A program made the translations under genes and the position numbers. A DNA stretch of 64,000 bases from Oscillatoria sp. CS-180 (GTDB taxonomy: Bacteria; Cyanobacteriota; Cyanobacteriia; Phormidesmidales; Phormidesmidaceae). This document shows positions 9,298 to 19,300 of this stretch, piece by piece. A model generated the notes under the pieces. It saw only the letters and a program-made list of their open reading frames with translations, searched no databases and was not told the origin of the DNA. Where the stretch lies: NCBI RefSeq assembly GCF_028330965.1, contig NZ_JAQMUB010000056.1:1-64000 (forward strand), written 5' to 3'. How positions within the stretch are numbered: position 1 is the first letter of the stretch; every line of letters begins with the position of its first letter.

Positions 9298-10161
9298 ATG
9301 ATGCCGATGTTACCAATGCCCTCGAAGACCGCAATCAAGAAACCCACTGCCTTGATTCCGGCTCCCCTCTTCATCATGGCGCTTATTTCTAGCGTTTTGT
9401 TATTACTGGTGGGCGGTGGTTTATTCTTTGTTCCAGAGTTTGCCCGACCTCGCTGGGTCTGGTCGTTAACGCCGTTCAATACTCGGTTTTTAGGGGCTGT
9501 TTATCTCACCGCATTGATCGGGCTTTCGTTTTTGCTGGTAACGCGACGAGCACTGTCTGCACGCCTGATTGTGCCGTTAATGTGGGTGTTTACGACGGTT
9601 GTTCTGGTGGTCTCTTTTCTTCATGTGGGACAGTTTGATCCTGCGCGACGGGCCACAGCCATTTGGTTCGGCGTCTATGGCGCAGATTGCTTAGGATCAA
9701 GCTATTACCTTGGTCGCTATGGCAAGCACATGTTTGCTGCGAGCGAGCATGTGCCCGGCCTTTGGAAGCGGTATCTGTGGCTACAGGCGATTTTTTTGGG
9801 TGTGTATGGCTTGGGGCTTTTGCTGTTGCCAGCCCGTTTTGGACTGTTCTGGCCGTGGCCGCTGGATGCTTTCCATTGCCAAATCTACAGCGCAATGTTT
9901 CTGACGGGGGCAACTGGGGCAGCTTTACTTGCTCGACACGCAACTGCACTGGAATTTTGGGCCTTTGGACTGATCCAGGCGACCTTGAGCGGTTTTGTTG
10001 TGGCTGGTGTTGTAATTGTGGATCGGGCTGTCCGCAAAATTGACTGGGAGAGCTTCGGCAACTGGGCCTGGATGGGAGCGTTTGTCCTGCTCGGTCTTGC
10101 TGGCTTAGCGATGGTTTGGGAATCGCTGCAAATCAATAAGTTGAAGGATCATAACGTCTAG
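9298..10161 (+). CDS. Hypothetical multi-pass membrane protein (287 aa)
   Basis: About eight hydrophobic segments, so an integral membrane protein. The two halves look duplicated: LFFVPEFARPRWVWSLTPFN followed by TRFLGAVYLTALIG near residue 42-75 matches LLLPARFGLFWPWPLDAFHC followed by QIYSAMFLTGATG near 180-210. I do not recognise a named family. GAGG lies about 9 bases before the first ATG; several ATGs follow within six codons, so the exact start is open. It lies in the same orientation as the WD40 gene, 165 bases downstream, with repeats R2a and R3b directly after it. Confidence 0.65.
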   Translation: MMPMLPMPSKTAIKKPTALIPAPLFIMALISSVLLLLVGGGLFFVPEFARPRWVWSLTPFNTRFLGAVYLTALIGLSFLLVTRRALSARLIVPLMWVFTTVVLVVSFLHVGQFDPARRATAIWFGVYGADCLGSSYYLGRYGKHMFAASEHVPGLWKRYLWLQAIFLGVYGLGLLLLPARFGLFWPWPLDAFHCQIYSAMFLTGATGAALLARHATALEFWAFGLIQATLSGFVVAGVVIVDRAVRKIDWESFGNWAWMGAFVLLGLAGLAMVWESLQINKLKDHNV

Positions 10162-10179
10162 CTAGGGCGCGTCATCGGT

Positions 10180-10281
10180 TATAGCGGCATGTATTTGAAT
10201 CAAGCACACCTCATTCCCTGTTCCCCATTCCCTGCTCCCTTAAGATACTGAGATGGACTTAACCAACTGTACAGGGCTATA
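10180..10281. repeat. Dispersed repeat R2, copy a
   Basis: A 102-base element from TATAGCGGC to CAGGGCTATA. It matches 50101-50190 almost throughout (TCAAGCACACC, TTCCCTGCTCCCTT, AGAT..ACTTAACCA). The copies differ mainly by an internal CATTCCCTGTTCC duplication here. The TATAGC/GCTATA ends are the same as in family R1 though the interiors are unrelated. R3b abuts its right end. Confidence 0.7.
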
Positions 10282-10350
10282 AAAAGACCTGCTGTGGTAC
10301 GTTACGTTGCGCTAATGACACCCTACCAGCTGTAAGTTCTTTCCTGAGAT
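10281..10350. repeat. Dispersed repeat R3, copy b
   Basis: This is the second copy of the element at 4757-4830, with the shared core TTACG.TGCGCTAATG followed by CCCTACCAGC. It begins exactly where R2a ends, giving a composite of two unrelated repeats in one intergenic gap. Confidence 0.65.
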
Positions 10351-10412
10351 TTCCTGAAGTAGCTAAAGCTATGCCTACAGACATCCAGACATCATTGTTC
10401 GGCAACGCTACG

Positions 10413-10826
10413 TTACCAGCCAAACTGCTTTAAGATTTCTCCCGGTGGGCGATCCCAAGTATCCCGGTGATCATAGATTTTGCCAGCTTCATTGAGCGAA
10501 TAAATCGAATAACCGTTGAAGAAAAGTTTGGGATGCCAGGGCAAGCGTAGAGTTCCTCGGACTGTCCAGTCAGCACGGATCGTCCGTTCGTCTTCAACTC
10601 GAACATCGTGCAGGTCGAAGTGCAGGTCTGAGAAGAAGAGGCGACCGTGAAACCTGAGCGTCCAGAAAATAATGCGGTAGTTGAATTTCCCTTTGAACTG
10701 ATTGACCGGATCCTTGAAAAAGATGTCCTGGGTGTAGATGTCGTAGGAAATGTCTTGCTCGAACAGTGTCGGTAAATCTGCCCGCAATGTGTCGAGAATC
10801 GGTGCATAATCAAGGGCGATCGCCAT
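10413..10826 (-). CDS. DUF2358 (SnoaL-like) family protein
   Basis: A cytoplasmic protein of about 137 residues matching the DUF2358 family of cyanobacteria and plastids: an N-terminal helix (ILDTLRADLPTLFEQD), IYTQDIFFKDPVNQFKG, then strand pairs ending WTVRGTLRLPWHPKLFFNG and DTWDRPPGEILKQFGW. The fold resembles NTF2/SnoaL; the biochemical role is unknown. I place the start at 10826 (MAIALDYAP) because homologous sequence begins there. An upstream in-frame ATG at 10886 would put the start 3 bases from the divergent DUF1499 gene and leave no promoter. Confidence 0.8.
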   Translation of the reverse strand: MAIALDYAPILDTLRADLPTLFEQDISYDIYTQDIFFKDPVNQFKGKFNYRIIFWTLRFHGRLFFSDLHFDLHDVRVEDERTIRADWTVRGTLRLPWHPKLFFNGYSIYSLNEAGKIYDHRDTWDRPPGEILKQFGW

Positions 10827-10889
10827 AGTTCTAGCCTGAGATTCCGCTAAACTGCTGATGGATGTTGTGAGTGGTACATCCTCCATCTT

Positions 10890-11408
10890 ATGGTCAAGGC
10901 ATTCAAAACTGCTGTGCTCGTCAGTTTATTCGGAGCCTTCATTTTTCTTGGATTTCCTCAAATTGCCCACGCTGAAACTTCACCTATGATTGCTGCACTA
11001 CCCGGATTCAAAGCCTTGTTTAGTGGCTCTCGCCCTAGCAATATTGGCGTCAAAGCGGGTCGCCTAACCGCTTGCCCCAAAAGCCCCAACTGCGTTGTCA
11101 GCCAAGGAGATGAGGACGCTCAACACGCGATCGCTCCCCTCACCTACTCGGGTGATTCAGCTCAGGCGATGGCGTCTCTGAGGCAAGTTGTGGAAGCTCA
11201 ACCTGGCAGTGAAGTCATTGAACAGGCTGATAATTATCTCTACGCCGAATTTACCAGCAAATTAATGGGGTTCGTAGACGACGTGGAATTCTATTTCCCC
11301 GCAGATGAACCTGGCACAATTCACGTCCGCTCTGCTTCCCGTCTGGGCGAATCTGACCTTGGCGTCAACCGTAAGCGAATTGAAGCAATCCGAGCCGCGT
11401 TGAGTTAG
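10890..11408 (+). CDS. DUF1499 family exported protein
   Basis: A signal peptide (KTAVLVSLFGAFIFLGF, cleavage after AHA at about residue 28) is followed by a DUF1499 domain: LTACPKSPNCVVSQ near 58-72, IAPLTY, a helix with VVEAQPGSEV, YAEFTSKLMGFVDDVEFYF, and RSASRLGESDLGVNRKRIEA at the end. The family is widespread in photosynthetic organisms and has no known function; the two close cysteines suggest a disulfide in the periplasm or lumen. It is transcribed divergently from the DUF2358 gene, so the two may share a promoter region. No clear Shine-Dalgarno sequence. Confidence 0.82.
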   Translation: MVKAFKTAVLVSLFGAFIFLGFPQIAHAETSPMIAALPGFKALFSGSRPSNIGVKAGRLTACPKSPNCVVSQGDEDAQHAIAPLTYSGDSAQAMASLRQVVEAQPGSEVIEQADNYLYAEFTSKLMGFVDDVEFYFPADEPGTIHVRSASRLGESDLGVNRKRIEAIRAALS

Positions 11409-11479
11409 GTAACAGCCAGGAGATGGAGATCTGCTGGTTCCATAAATTCCTCTACGCCTCTCCCCTTCTACGTCCCTCC

Positions 11480-11902
11480 CTACTGACTGATCTTCAACTC
11501 CCGATACCCCGTCGCTTCGTCCAAGCGTCGCTGAAATTCCACACCGGCAAGCACGCCGATCACGATCTCCGCAGTCGTATAAACAAGGCAACCCGGCATA
11601 ATATGGCCACCGCAGGTTTGGCCTTGGGCGTTAGCGATCGCCATGTGCAGATGCAGTCCTTCCAGGGATAGCGTGCCGACCAGAGAGACAATTTCAAAGC
11701 GATCGTGGAAGAGGGTAGCCGTGTCTTGACCCGCAAAGCGTAGGCTGGCCTGTTGCAGACTACCGACCGTCGTCAAAATACAACCGGCAGCAATGCGATG
11801 CTGCTGCACAAGCTGCTGCAAACTTTCTTTGAGATCATCCCCTGGTGAGAGCCGTAAGACAAAGGGACGTAAAGCTGTTGGCGCAAAGGCTGTGCCTGTC
11901 AT
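11480..11902 (-). CDS. PPC/DUF296 domain protein
   Basis: About 140 residues forming one PPC (plant and prokaryote conserved, DUF296) domain: LRLSPGDDLKESLQQLVQQH, AAGCILTTVGSLQQASLRFA, LEGLHLHMAIANAQG and GGHIMPGCLVYTTAEIVIG. In plants this domain accompanies AT-hooks; bacterial single-domain versions form trimers and bind metal through a conserved Gx(2-3)H pattern, and their role is unsettled. The start is set at MTGTAF (11902); a further ATG lies six codons upstream. It faces the next gene head-to-head with about 95 bases between. Confidence 0.78.
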   Translation of the reverse strand: MTGTAFAPTALRPFVLRLSPGDDLKESLQQLVQQHRIAAGCILTTVGSLQQASLRFAGQDTATLFHDRFEIVSLVGTLSLEGLHLHMAIANAQGQTCGGHIMPGCLVYTTAEIVIGVLAGVEFQRRLDEATGYRELKISQ

Positions 11903-11996
11903 GGATAATGCTGAGTGCAAGGAAGGTATAAATTTCGATTTTAGAGCGTTATTTGAACGCTCATCTTTAATAAATCAGGATCAGCAGAGTGAGGAA

Positions 11997-13178
11997 ATGG
12001 TACTGCAAACGTTAATAGGACAGGGCCTGTGGGCAATGGCAGCCATTGTCATTGTGGAAATGGTGCGAGACATCTACCATGTCGTCAGTCATTCATGGCC
12101 ACCCCTTCAAACGCTACATAATTGGCATCACCGTGCTTACAAGAAAGACTTTACGCCGATCAGCGCTGATATTTACAGTAAGGCTCAGCTTTATAATGAC
12201 GTACCCGAATCGCTGGCAATGATGTCTGCTATTGGCATCTTGGCTTCAATCACTGGGATTCCGGGGCTATGGGTAGGGTTCATCTACAGTGCCGGCTTTT
12301 TGGGAGGAGCGGTTCTGCGATCGCAGGGCCTGCTGGTGGAAACGGACCTGACTCATGAGCCGGGACCGTTAACTGAAATTCCAGGGATTTGGCGAGTCAA
12401 CCGCAGTTACCATTGGAAGCATCATTTTGATAATGTCAATGCTTATTACGCAGGGCACTTTACCTTTTTGGATAAGTTCTTGGGGACAGCACTTTCTTTG
12501 AAGAACAAAACAGTGGCGGTCACCGGTGCTTCCGGCACCATGGGGCGGGCGCTGATGGCTGAATTGGTGCGTCAAGGGGCTAAACCTATTGCACTGACGA
12601 CATCCCCTAACGCGCAGTTTCCGAATGCGGTTCGGAGTGCGACTTGGCAACCGGGACGGGAAACTCAGCTACAGGACCTGTTTCGGAAAGTCGATATTCT
12701 TATCATTAATCACGGCATTAACGTGCATGGAAAACGTGATCCGGATGCGATCGCCCATTCTCTCGAAGTCAACAGTCTTTCCGTGCTGGCCCTGATGGAT
12801 GCCTTTATGGCAACAACCGCCGCGACCTCTACGGGAGCGGCGACCAAGGAGGTTTGGGTCAATACGTCCGAGGCGGAGGTCGGTCCTGCGTTCAGCCCGC
12901 TGTATGAAATTTCTAAACGCCTTGTTGGTGATCTAATTACACTGAAGCGTCATGATGCCCCCTGCACCATCCGCAAAATTGTCCTCGGCCCTTTCAAGAG
13001 CAATCTCAACCCCATCGGAGTGATGTCGGCTGACTGGGTCGCCAAAGCGGTGATTGCTTTGGCTAAACGAGACATTCGCAACATCATCGTGACGATCAAT
13101 CCCCTGACGTATGTTGCATTTCCCATTAAGGAAACCGCTCAATCGCTGTACTTTCGTTTTTTCTCTCGGTCTCACTAG
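11997..13178 (+). CDS. Bifunctional sterol desaturase / short-chain dehydrogenase
   Basis: A fusion of about 393 residues. The N-terminal third is membrane-associated and carries fatty-acid-hydroxylase-type histidine clusters (HNWHHRAYK, YHWKHHFDN) that would hold a di-iron centre. The C-terminal part begins VAVTGASGTMGRALM, the Rossmann NAD(P)-binding motif of short-chain dehydrogenases, with ILIINHGINVHG following; YEISK is the YxxxK catalytic pair. Products annotated this way occur in many cyanobacteria; substrate unknown, perhaps a lipid or carotenoid. The ATG at 11997 is chosen because GAGG lies just before it and homologous sequence begins here. The frame stays open to 11793 but would overlap the divergent PPC gene. 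Confidence 0.82.
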   Translation: MVLQTLIGQGLWAMAAIVIVEMVRDIYHVVSHSWPPLQTLHNWHHRAYKKDFTPISADIYSKAQLYNDVPESLAMMSAIGILASITGIPGLWVGFIYSAGFLGGAVLRSQGLLVETDLTHEPGPLTEIPGIWRVNRSYHWKHHFDNVNAYYAGHFTFLDKFLGTALSLKNKTVAVTGASGTMGRALMAELVRQGAKPIALTTSPNAQFPNAVRSATWQPGRETQLQDLFRKVDILIINHGINVHGKRDPDAIAHSLEVNSLSVLALMDAFMATTAATSTGAATKEVWVNTSEAEVGPAFSPLYEISKRLVGDLITLKRHDAPCTIRKIVLGPFKSNLNPIGVMSADWVAKAVIALAKRDIRNIIVTINPLTYVAFPIKETAQSLYFRFFSRSH

Positions 13179-13252
13179 CATGGGTGATGGGGGACGCTAT
13201 TGGGTGCACAAGTCTAGATAGCTAAAGCTATATCAGTCCTACTCAAAAAGAA

Positions 13253-13280
13253 AAGAGACGCGATCGCGATCGCGTCTCTT
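13253..13280. terminator. Terminator made from two overlapping HIP1 octamers
   Basis: A perfect 28-base palindrome (AAGAGACGCGATCG and its reverse complement) containing two overlapping GCGATCGC motifs. As RNA it folds into a 12-bp stem with a CGCG loop. Read on the minus strand it is followed by TTCTTTTTGAG, a good U tract, so it should terminate the giant hydrolase gene ending at 13344. It also lies 75 bases past the convergent gene ending at 13178. Confidence 0.75.
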
Positions 13281-13343
13281 CGAGTTCTCTTCAAGTTAGA
13301 AGGCCATATATTTTACAGCCCGAGGAAGTTTAATCAGGGATGG

Positions 13344-16300
13344 CTACACAACCGTTTTGGGCATAGGTTCCACCTCCAATGGAGACTTGCCTGTGACAGT
13401 GGCGAGATCATCGCCAAAGGCCGCGTCTTCAGTGTCCTCTAGGGAACTGTTGCCGATGGGGGTGAGGGCGATCGCATCAACATCCTGATTCGAGTTGCTG
13501 TCCATCGGTAGGAAGCTGCCGCCTGCGCCAGACTCCATAGCCGTCTCTGTGAGGCCGTCTGACGCCTTGGCGTAATTTGTCAGACTGTCATCAGAGTCAG
13601 GGTCGCCTGCCAGCTGTCGAGTCGAGACGATGCCTGTCAGCGAGTCGGCCTGGCGTCCCTTGCCGTCCTCCGCTTCAGCCGCTAAGTAACCGTTAACGAA
13701 GACCTGGTCCTCGATGGTTTGGTGGATGGTGTATTCCGTTATCGGCACCATGTTGTGGTAGTCACTGAAGGCTTCGATGAGCGGGAAGTCTAGGTTCTTC
13801 GTGCCCTCGTTGAAGACCGTGTTTTGAGTTGCCTTGTTCACTGCATCCCAGCCAAACCAGCCATAGGGATAGAAACCATACAGGGTGATACCGTCAGGAA
13901 TCTGATCCATATGGATACCGTCAGCATGGAGCACATCGTCCGGCTCGTCATAGGCCAGTCCTCGCTCTACGGTCCCAGTGGTGTAAGACATATTGTCGGG
14001 GTTCATGCCTAAGTTGAACGCCTGACTATCTGCCATCACCTCAACATACTTCTCATCTCCGCTGAGCTGGTGCGCCATCGCCAGATCTTTGGCTTTGTAA
14101 GTCGTGATAACGGTGTTCCAACCCCAAGTCTGACCAAAGGTGGTGTCGTTGAGCGTTTCAAAGCCGTTTTTCTGGCTGTCTGCGATGATGCTGTCAGCCT
14201 TCTTGATGACGCTATCTTTCAAGAAGTCTTGCAGTTTGGTATCGACCGCAGTGTAAACGGAGTCATCCAGCTGGGCATAGACGAAGGAAGATGCAGTGTG
14301 TTGACGATAGCCAAAACTTGCAAACACATCGTGGTATTTCTCATCCTTAGTCAGGCTGTAAAGCTCAACCGAGGCGAGTTGACGAGCATTCTTAGCCGCA
14401 TAGTCGCGATTGAAGGAAGATGGCAGCTTCGCGTACTCTTTCTCAGCCCAGTCAAATGCGCGAATGGCTCGCTCCTCTAGGTCCGCTGCTTGCTTGGCAT
14501 CAAAGGGCTCTAATGCTTCAGCGAGCTTAGCGGCAGAGGATGCAAACTGATAGCTGCTAAAGAAGTCGGGAGCGTAGATGAACCCTTCCTTTTCCTCCCA
14601 GCTTCTTGTGCCATCGGGGTGGCTATCAAACTCAAACCCAGCGGAGACACCGCCATTGGGCTGCTGGAGCTGCTTGTACAGCTCAATACCCCACAGTGCT
14701 TCATCCAAAACATCAGGAATCTTGTTGCCTGACTCTGGGATGTTGGGATCGAACTTCGCGAAGTAGTCGGGGTTGGTATCGTACAGGTCAACGAGCGACA
14801 TGATCGCTTCAAAGTGAGCAAAGTTGGTGTCGTAGTCGCCTGCATCAAACCAGCCGCCGCTCAGATTGACTGATTTGCTGCGGTCCGCATTCTTAGGCAG
14901 CAGGTCGAAACGATTGCCCTTGTTGAAGAACCAGATATCCGCTTCTGAGACACTGCTCTGATAGAACTTGATGTCGGAATTACCCTGACGCACAAAGTCG
15001 GTATAGGGCTGCTCCAGTTCAGCAAATGCTCGGTGGGTGTACATTCCCTCCATCGACAGATCAAGCATTGATTCCCACACGTTTTCGCGAATGTCAAAGG
15101 GGAGAGACTTACCAATGCCTTCCACTTCGATGCGATAGGTGCCGGACTTGGTCACATCACTGAAGTCGAGCGTGTAAACGTCCGTTCCTGCTAGCGTATC
15201 GTTCTTGGTCTCCAGCTCAATCTTGCCAGAGTAAACGGTCTTGCCAGACTCATCGTCGATGACTCGGAAAGCAGTTCCCTCCTCGTAATCAACGCCACCA
15301 CCGGATTTGCTCATCCAGCTAGACAGCTTGGCAATCTTGTTAGTGGTTGAGACATCGTAAGCCCGAGCATTGTGGATAGCGAGGGAGACCGTGTCTTCAG
15401 GCGTGAAGGAAATGTTGTCCAGGTTGCCGTCCTTAAAGCGAATCGTGTATTCATCGCTTGTGTCCAGCTCCTTAGGCAACTCGATGTGATAGTAGTGATC
15501 CACGATGAACTTCTCAGCACGCCGAGTGGAATCAGCTACCTTAGACTTCCGATGCACCGCAGACGGCTTCAGAACCTGACCGTTCTCTAGTACGACTTCA
15601 ATGTTGTTCTTCGTGAGATTGAGGTCGAATGACTCAGAGACGAAATCTTGGCTGGTGAATGCCTTTTCAATCAGTTCGTTCTGCTGCACCTTCAGCAGGA
15701 TTGTGTCCTCTGAGGCTAGTCCGACATGGACATCAGGTTTGCCTCGCTCGTCAAATGTGACATTGTAGATTTCCTGAAGTGCTCCCAGATCCTTCGTACG
15801 AACTTTGCGCTCTAGGCTGCTGATGGAATTGGGGTCATCGTCAACAAACTTTGGCGGTCCCTGATCTGGATCTTTGGGGCCAGAAGGGGGATTGGGAGGA
15901 TCAATTGGTGTGTCAGAACCGCCGCCAGTACCACCGCCGCCGGTACCGCCGCCACCCCCACCAGAGGGAGGCTCAGGATCGGGTCTGGAAGGACCTGATT
16001 TGGGCGGTTCGATGGGAGCATCTTTGTAGAGCTTGTCAACCTCTGATGTGCTGAAGGCTCTATCGTAGATGCGAACGTCGTCGATCGCACCATCCCATCC
16101 TTCAAACACCCGCTGACCTTCCCCAACGATGAGGTCTGTTACCCCAGTGATCGTGCCCCCAATGGCGGGAGCTGCCGAGGTGGGTTTGTCCAGTTTGCCG
16201 TCGATGTATACCTTGGGAGCTTTGCCGCTTTCCCAAGATAGAACAACGTGTTGCCACTCTTTGGTCTGCACATTAGCAGCGGACTCATATTCCACCGAAC

Positions 16301-19300
16301 CTTCAGTGGTCCGCAGTCCAAGCTTGATGACATTGTTGCCACCGCCGTTGTTGCCGTAGGCGTCATAGCGGATACCCAGGTTTTGATCGTTGGGAGCCTG
16401 TCCGCTAGGAGGCTTGGAGACACCCGTGAGGAAGCCTCGGTCGGTCCCCACTTGGTCAGATTTCACCCACATGGAGATGGTGATGGCGTCTGCCCCGTTG
16501 AGGTATTTCTCTGCGTCAGCATCGACAACAGCCTGATTTTTGCCGTTCAAGCTGAGTGCGCCGTCCAATTTACCGTTGTTGGTCCAGCTCGCGCCCTTCT
16601 GAAGCTGACCGTCGCGGTTGTTATCCGTCAGGTCCTGGGCAGTGTTGCCGTTGCCTTCATCAAAGCTCCATCGCAGCAGCAAATCATCAGAGACAGGCGG
16701 TGTGGTGGGTGCATCCGAGGCAACCTTCACGGTGACTTGCCCTTTGCTCTTGCCGCCGTTGCCATCGTCAGCGGTGTATTCGAAGGTATCGGTGCCATCG
16801 AAGTCGTCTGTGGGCGTGTACTTGAAACTGCCGTCTTTGTTGACCTTGACGGTGCCGCCCTGGTCTGATTTCGTGTCGGCTGAAGTGACGCTGAGGCGAT
16901 CGCCATCTGCATCAGTATCATTGGCTAACACCCCGTTCTTGGCATTAACCGTCAGCGTTTTGTCTGCCGCTATTTGATAGGCGTCCGCTTTAACAACAGG
17001 AGCCTGATTTTCGGAGGGTTGAGGCGTGGGCCCAGCACCGCCGCCACCGCCATAGAGGTCGGCAACTTCTGAGCCACTAAAGGCTTTGTCGTAGATGCGA
17101 ACATCGTCGATGTTGCCGTCCCAGGTTTCAGAGACCCGCTGTCCCTTCCCGACAAGCAGGTCTGTGATACCCGTCAGCTTGCCGCCAATAGCAGGGGCCG
17201 CAGACGTTGGATTATCCAGCTTGCCATCGATATAAAGCTTGGGTGCTTTGCCGCTTTCCCAAGACAGAACGATGTGCTGCCAGTCTTTTGTTTGGACTTT
17301 TGCCGCCGACTCATATTCCACAACGCCTTCGGTGGTCCGTAAGCCTATCTTGATGACGTCATCACCGCCGCCATTGCTACCAAAGTCGTCGTAGCGGATG
17401 CCTAGGTTCTGGTCGTTACCCGTTTTCGAAACACTGGATAGGAAACCCCGGTCGGTTCCAACCTGGTCAGACTTGACCCACATCGAAATCGTGATGGCGT
17501 CCTGCCCATTGAGATACTTCTCGGCATCATTGTCCAGAACGAACTGATTGTTACCGCTGAGGCTGAGAGCACCCTTGTCTTTGCCGTTAGACGTCCAGCT
17601 AGCGCCTTTCTGCAGCTTGCCATCGCGGTTATTGTCCGTTGCGTCTTGAGCGGTGTTGCCGCGCCCATCGTCCAACGCCCATTGCAAAAGCAGATCGCCT
17701 GAGGAGGTAGGCGGATTGGGATTGGATGGAGGATTGGGGTTAGACGCTGCAGAAACGTCGACCTTAACCTGAGCCGTATCTTTGCCACCTTTGCCATCAC
17801 TAACGGTGTATTCAAAGGTGTCAGTCCCAGTGAAGTCATCGGCGGGCGTGTATTTGAAACTGCCGTCTTGGTTGACTTTGACAGTACCGCCTTTGTCTGA
17901 TGTCGTATCGGATTCGCTGATGCTGAGGCGATCGCCATCCCCATCACTGTCATTGGCCAACACGCCATTCTTGGCATTCACCGTCAGCGTTTTATCTGCT
18001 GCCACTTCGTAAGCATCTGCTTTCGCGTCAGGCGCTTTGTTGGGATTTGGGTTGGTCGGTACGCCATCATTGCTGCGGAAGAGGTCAGAAACTTCAGATG
18101 AGTTGAAGGCTCTGTCATAGATGCGGACATCATCGATATTGCCATCCCAAGCATCAGGCACCCGCTGCCCCTTACCAACAATCAAGTCGGTTACGCCTGT
18201 GAGCGTACCGCCGATCGCGGGGGCTGCCGAGGTGGGCTTGTCGAGCTTGCCGTCGATATAGAGTTTGGGAGCCTTACCGCTTTCCCAGGACAGAACAACG
18301 TGCTGCCAATCTTTGGTTTGCACCTTCGCAGCTGATTCGTACTCTACGGAGCCTTCAGTCGTTCGTAGACCGAGCTTGATGACATTGTCGCCACCACCGT
18401 TATTCCCAAAGTCGTCATAGCGAATTCCCAGGTTTTGGTCATTGGGGTCCTGCCCATTGGGAGGATTGGTAATCGTGGTGAGGAAACCCCGATCAGTTCC
18501 AACCTGGTCAGACTTGACCCACATGGAAACGGTAATAGCGTCCAGGCCGTTGAGATACTTCTCGGCATCCGTATCAATGACTACCTGATTGTTGCCGTTC
18601 AGGTTGAGGGCACCATCAAGTTTGCCGTCGACCGTCCAGCCGGCACCCTTCTGAAGTTGTCCATCGCGGTTGTTTTTGGTGGCATCTTGAGCCGTGTTGC
18701 CCCGGCCATCATCCAAGGTCCACCATACGAGAGGGTCACCCTCCTTAGGTGAACCACCGCCGTTGTCGGGCGGTGTGGGATTGTCCGCGTCGATATCAAC
18801 ATCAAAGCGACCCAGAACGCTACTTTGGGCAGCGTTGCCTGCGGTATCCTTCACCTGGTTGTTTTGTAGACGAACGGTGTATTCACCATTGTCTTTAGCG
18901 TCCCACTCACCGCCGGGAGCCGAGATGCGATACGTTGCTGTGATAGATTTGCTGTTATTGGTTGGGCCAATTTCGGCAAGAACCGTGTTCAGGCGATCGC
19001 CTTTGCTGTTCGTGACAACAATGTCGTCGTTATTGATTGAGGCAATGTCCAGACCGCGATCATCGGTATATTGCACGTCAATGGTCTTAAAGGCTCCGCC
19101 CTCAGCGGTAATGTCGGACGCTTTTAAGCTGGCATTGGGTCGCGTCTTGTCAATCTGAGGGCCGGCGTCGCCACCGCCGCTGCCGCCGCCTTGAGAAGGA
19201 CCGTCAGCTTCAATGACGATCGCCCAGTCAGAGCGGTAAGGCAAGTCAATCTTGCGATTGTCTCCTTGGGATATGTCGCCCAGATTGATTTCCTTGTAGC

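Noticed and set aside
11793-11996. N-terminal extension of the desaturase/SDR gene
   Set aside because: It overlaps the divergent PPC gene, has no family similarity, and a better start with GAGG lies at 11997.
14070-14480. Plus-strand frames inside the giant hydrolase
   Set aside because: They mirror the G+C-biased codon structure of the real minus-strand gene and have no domains.
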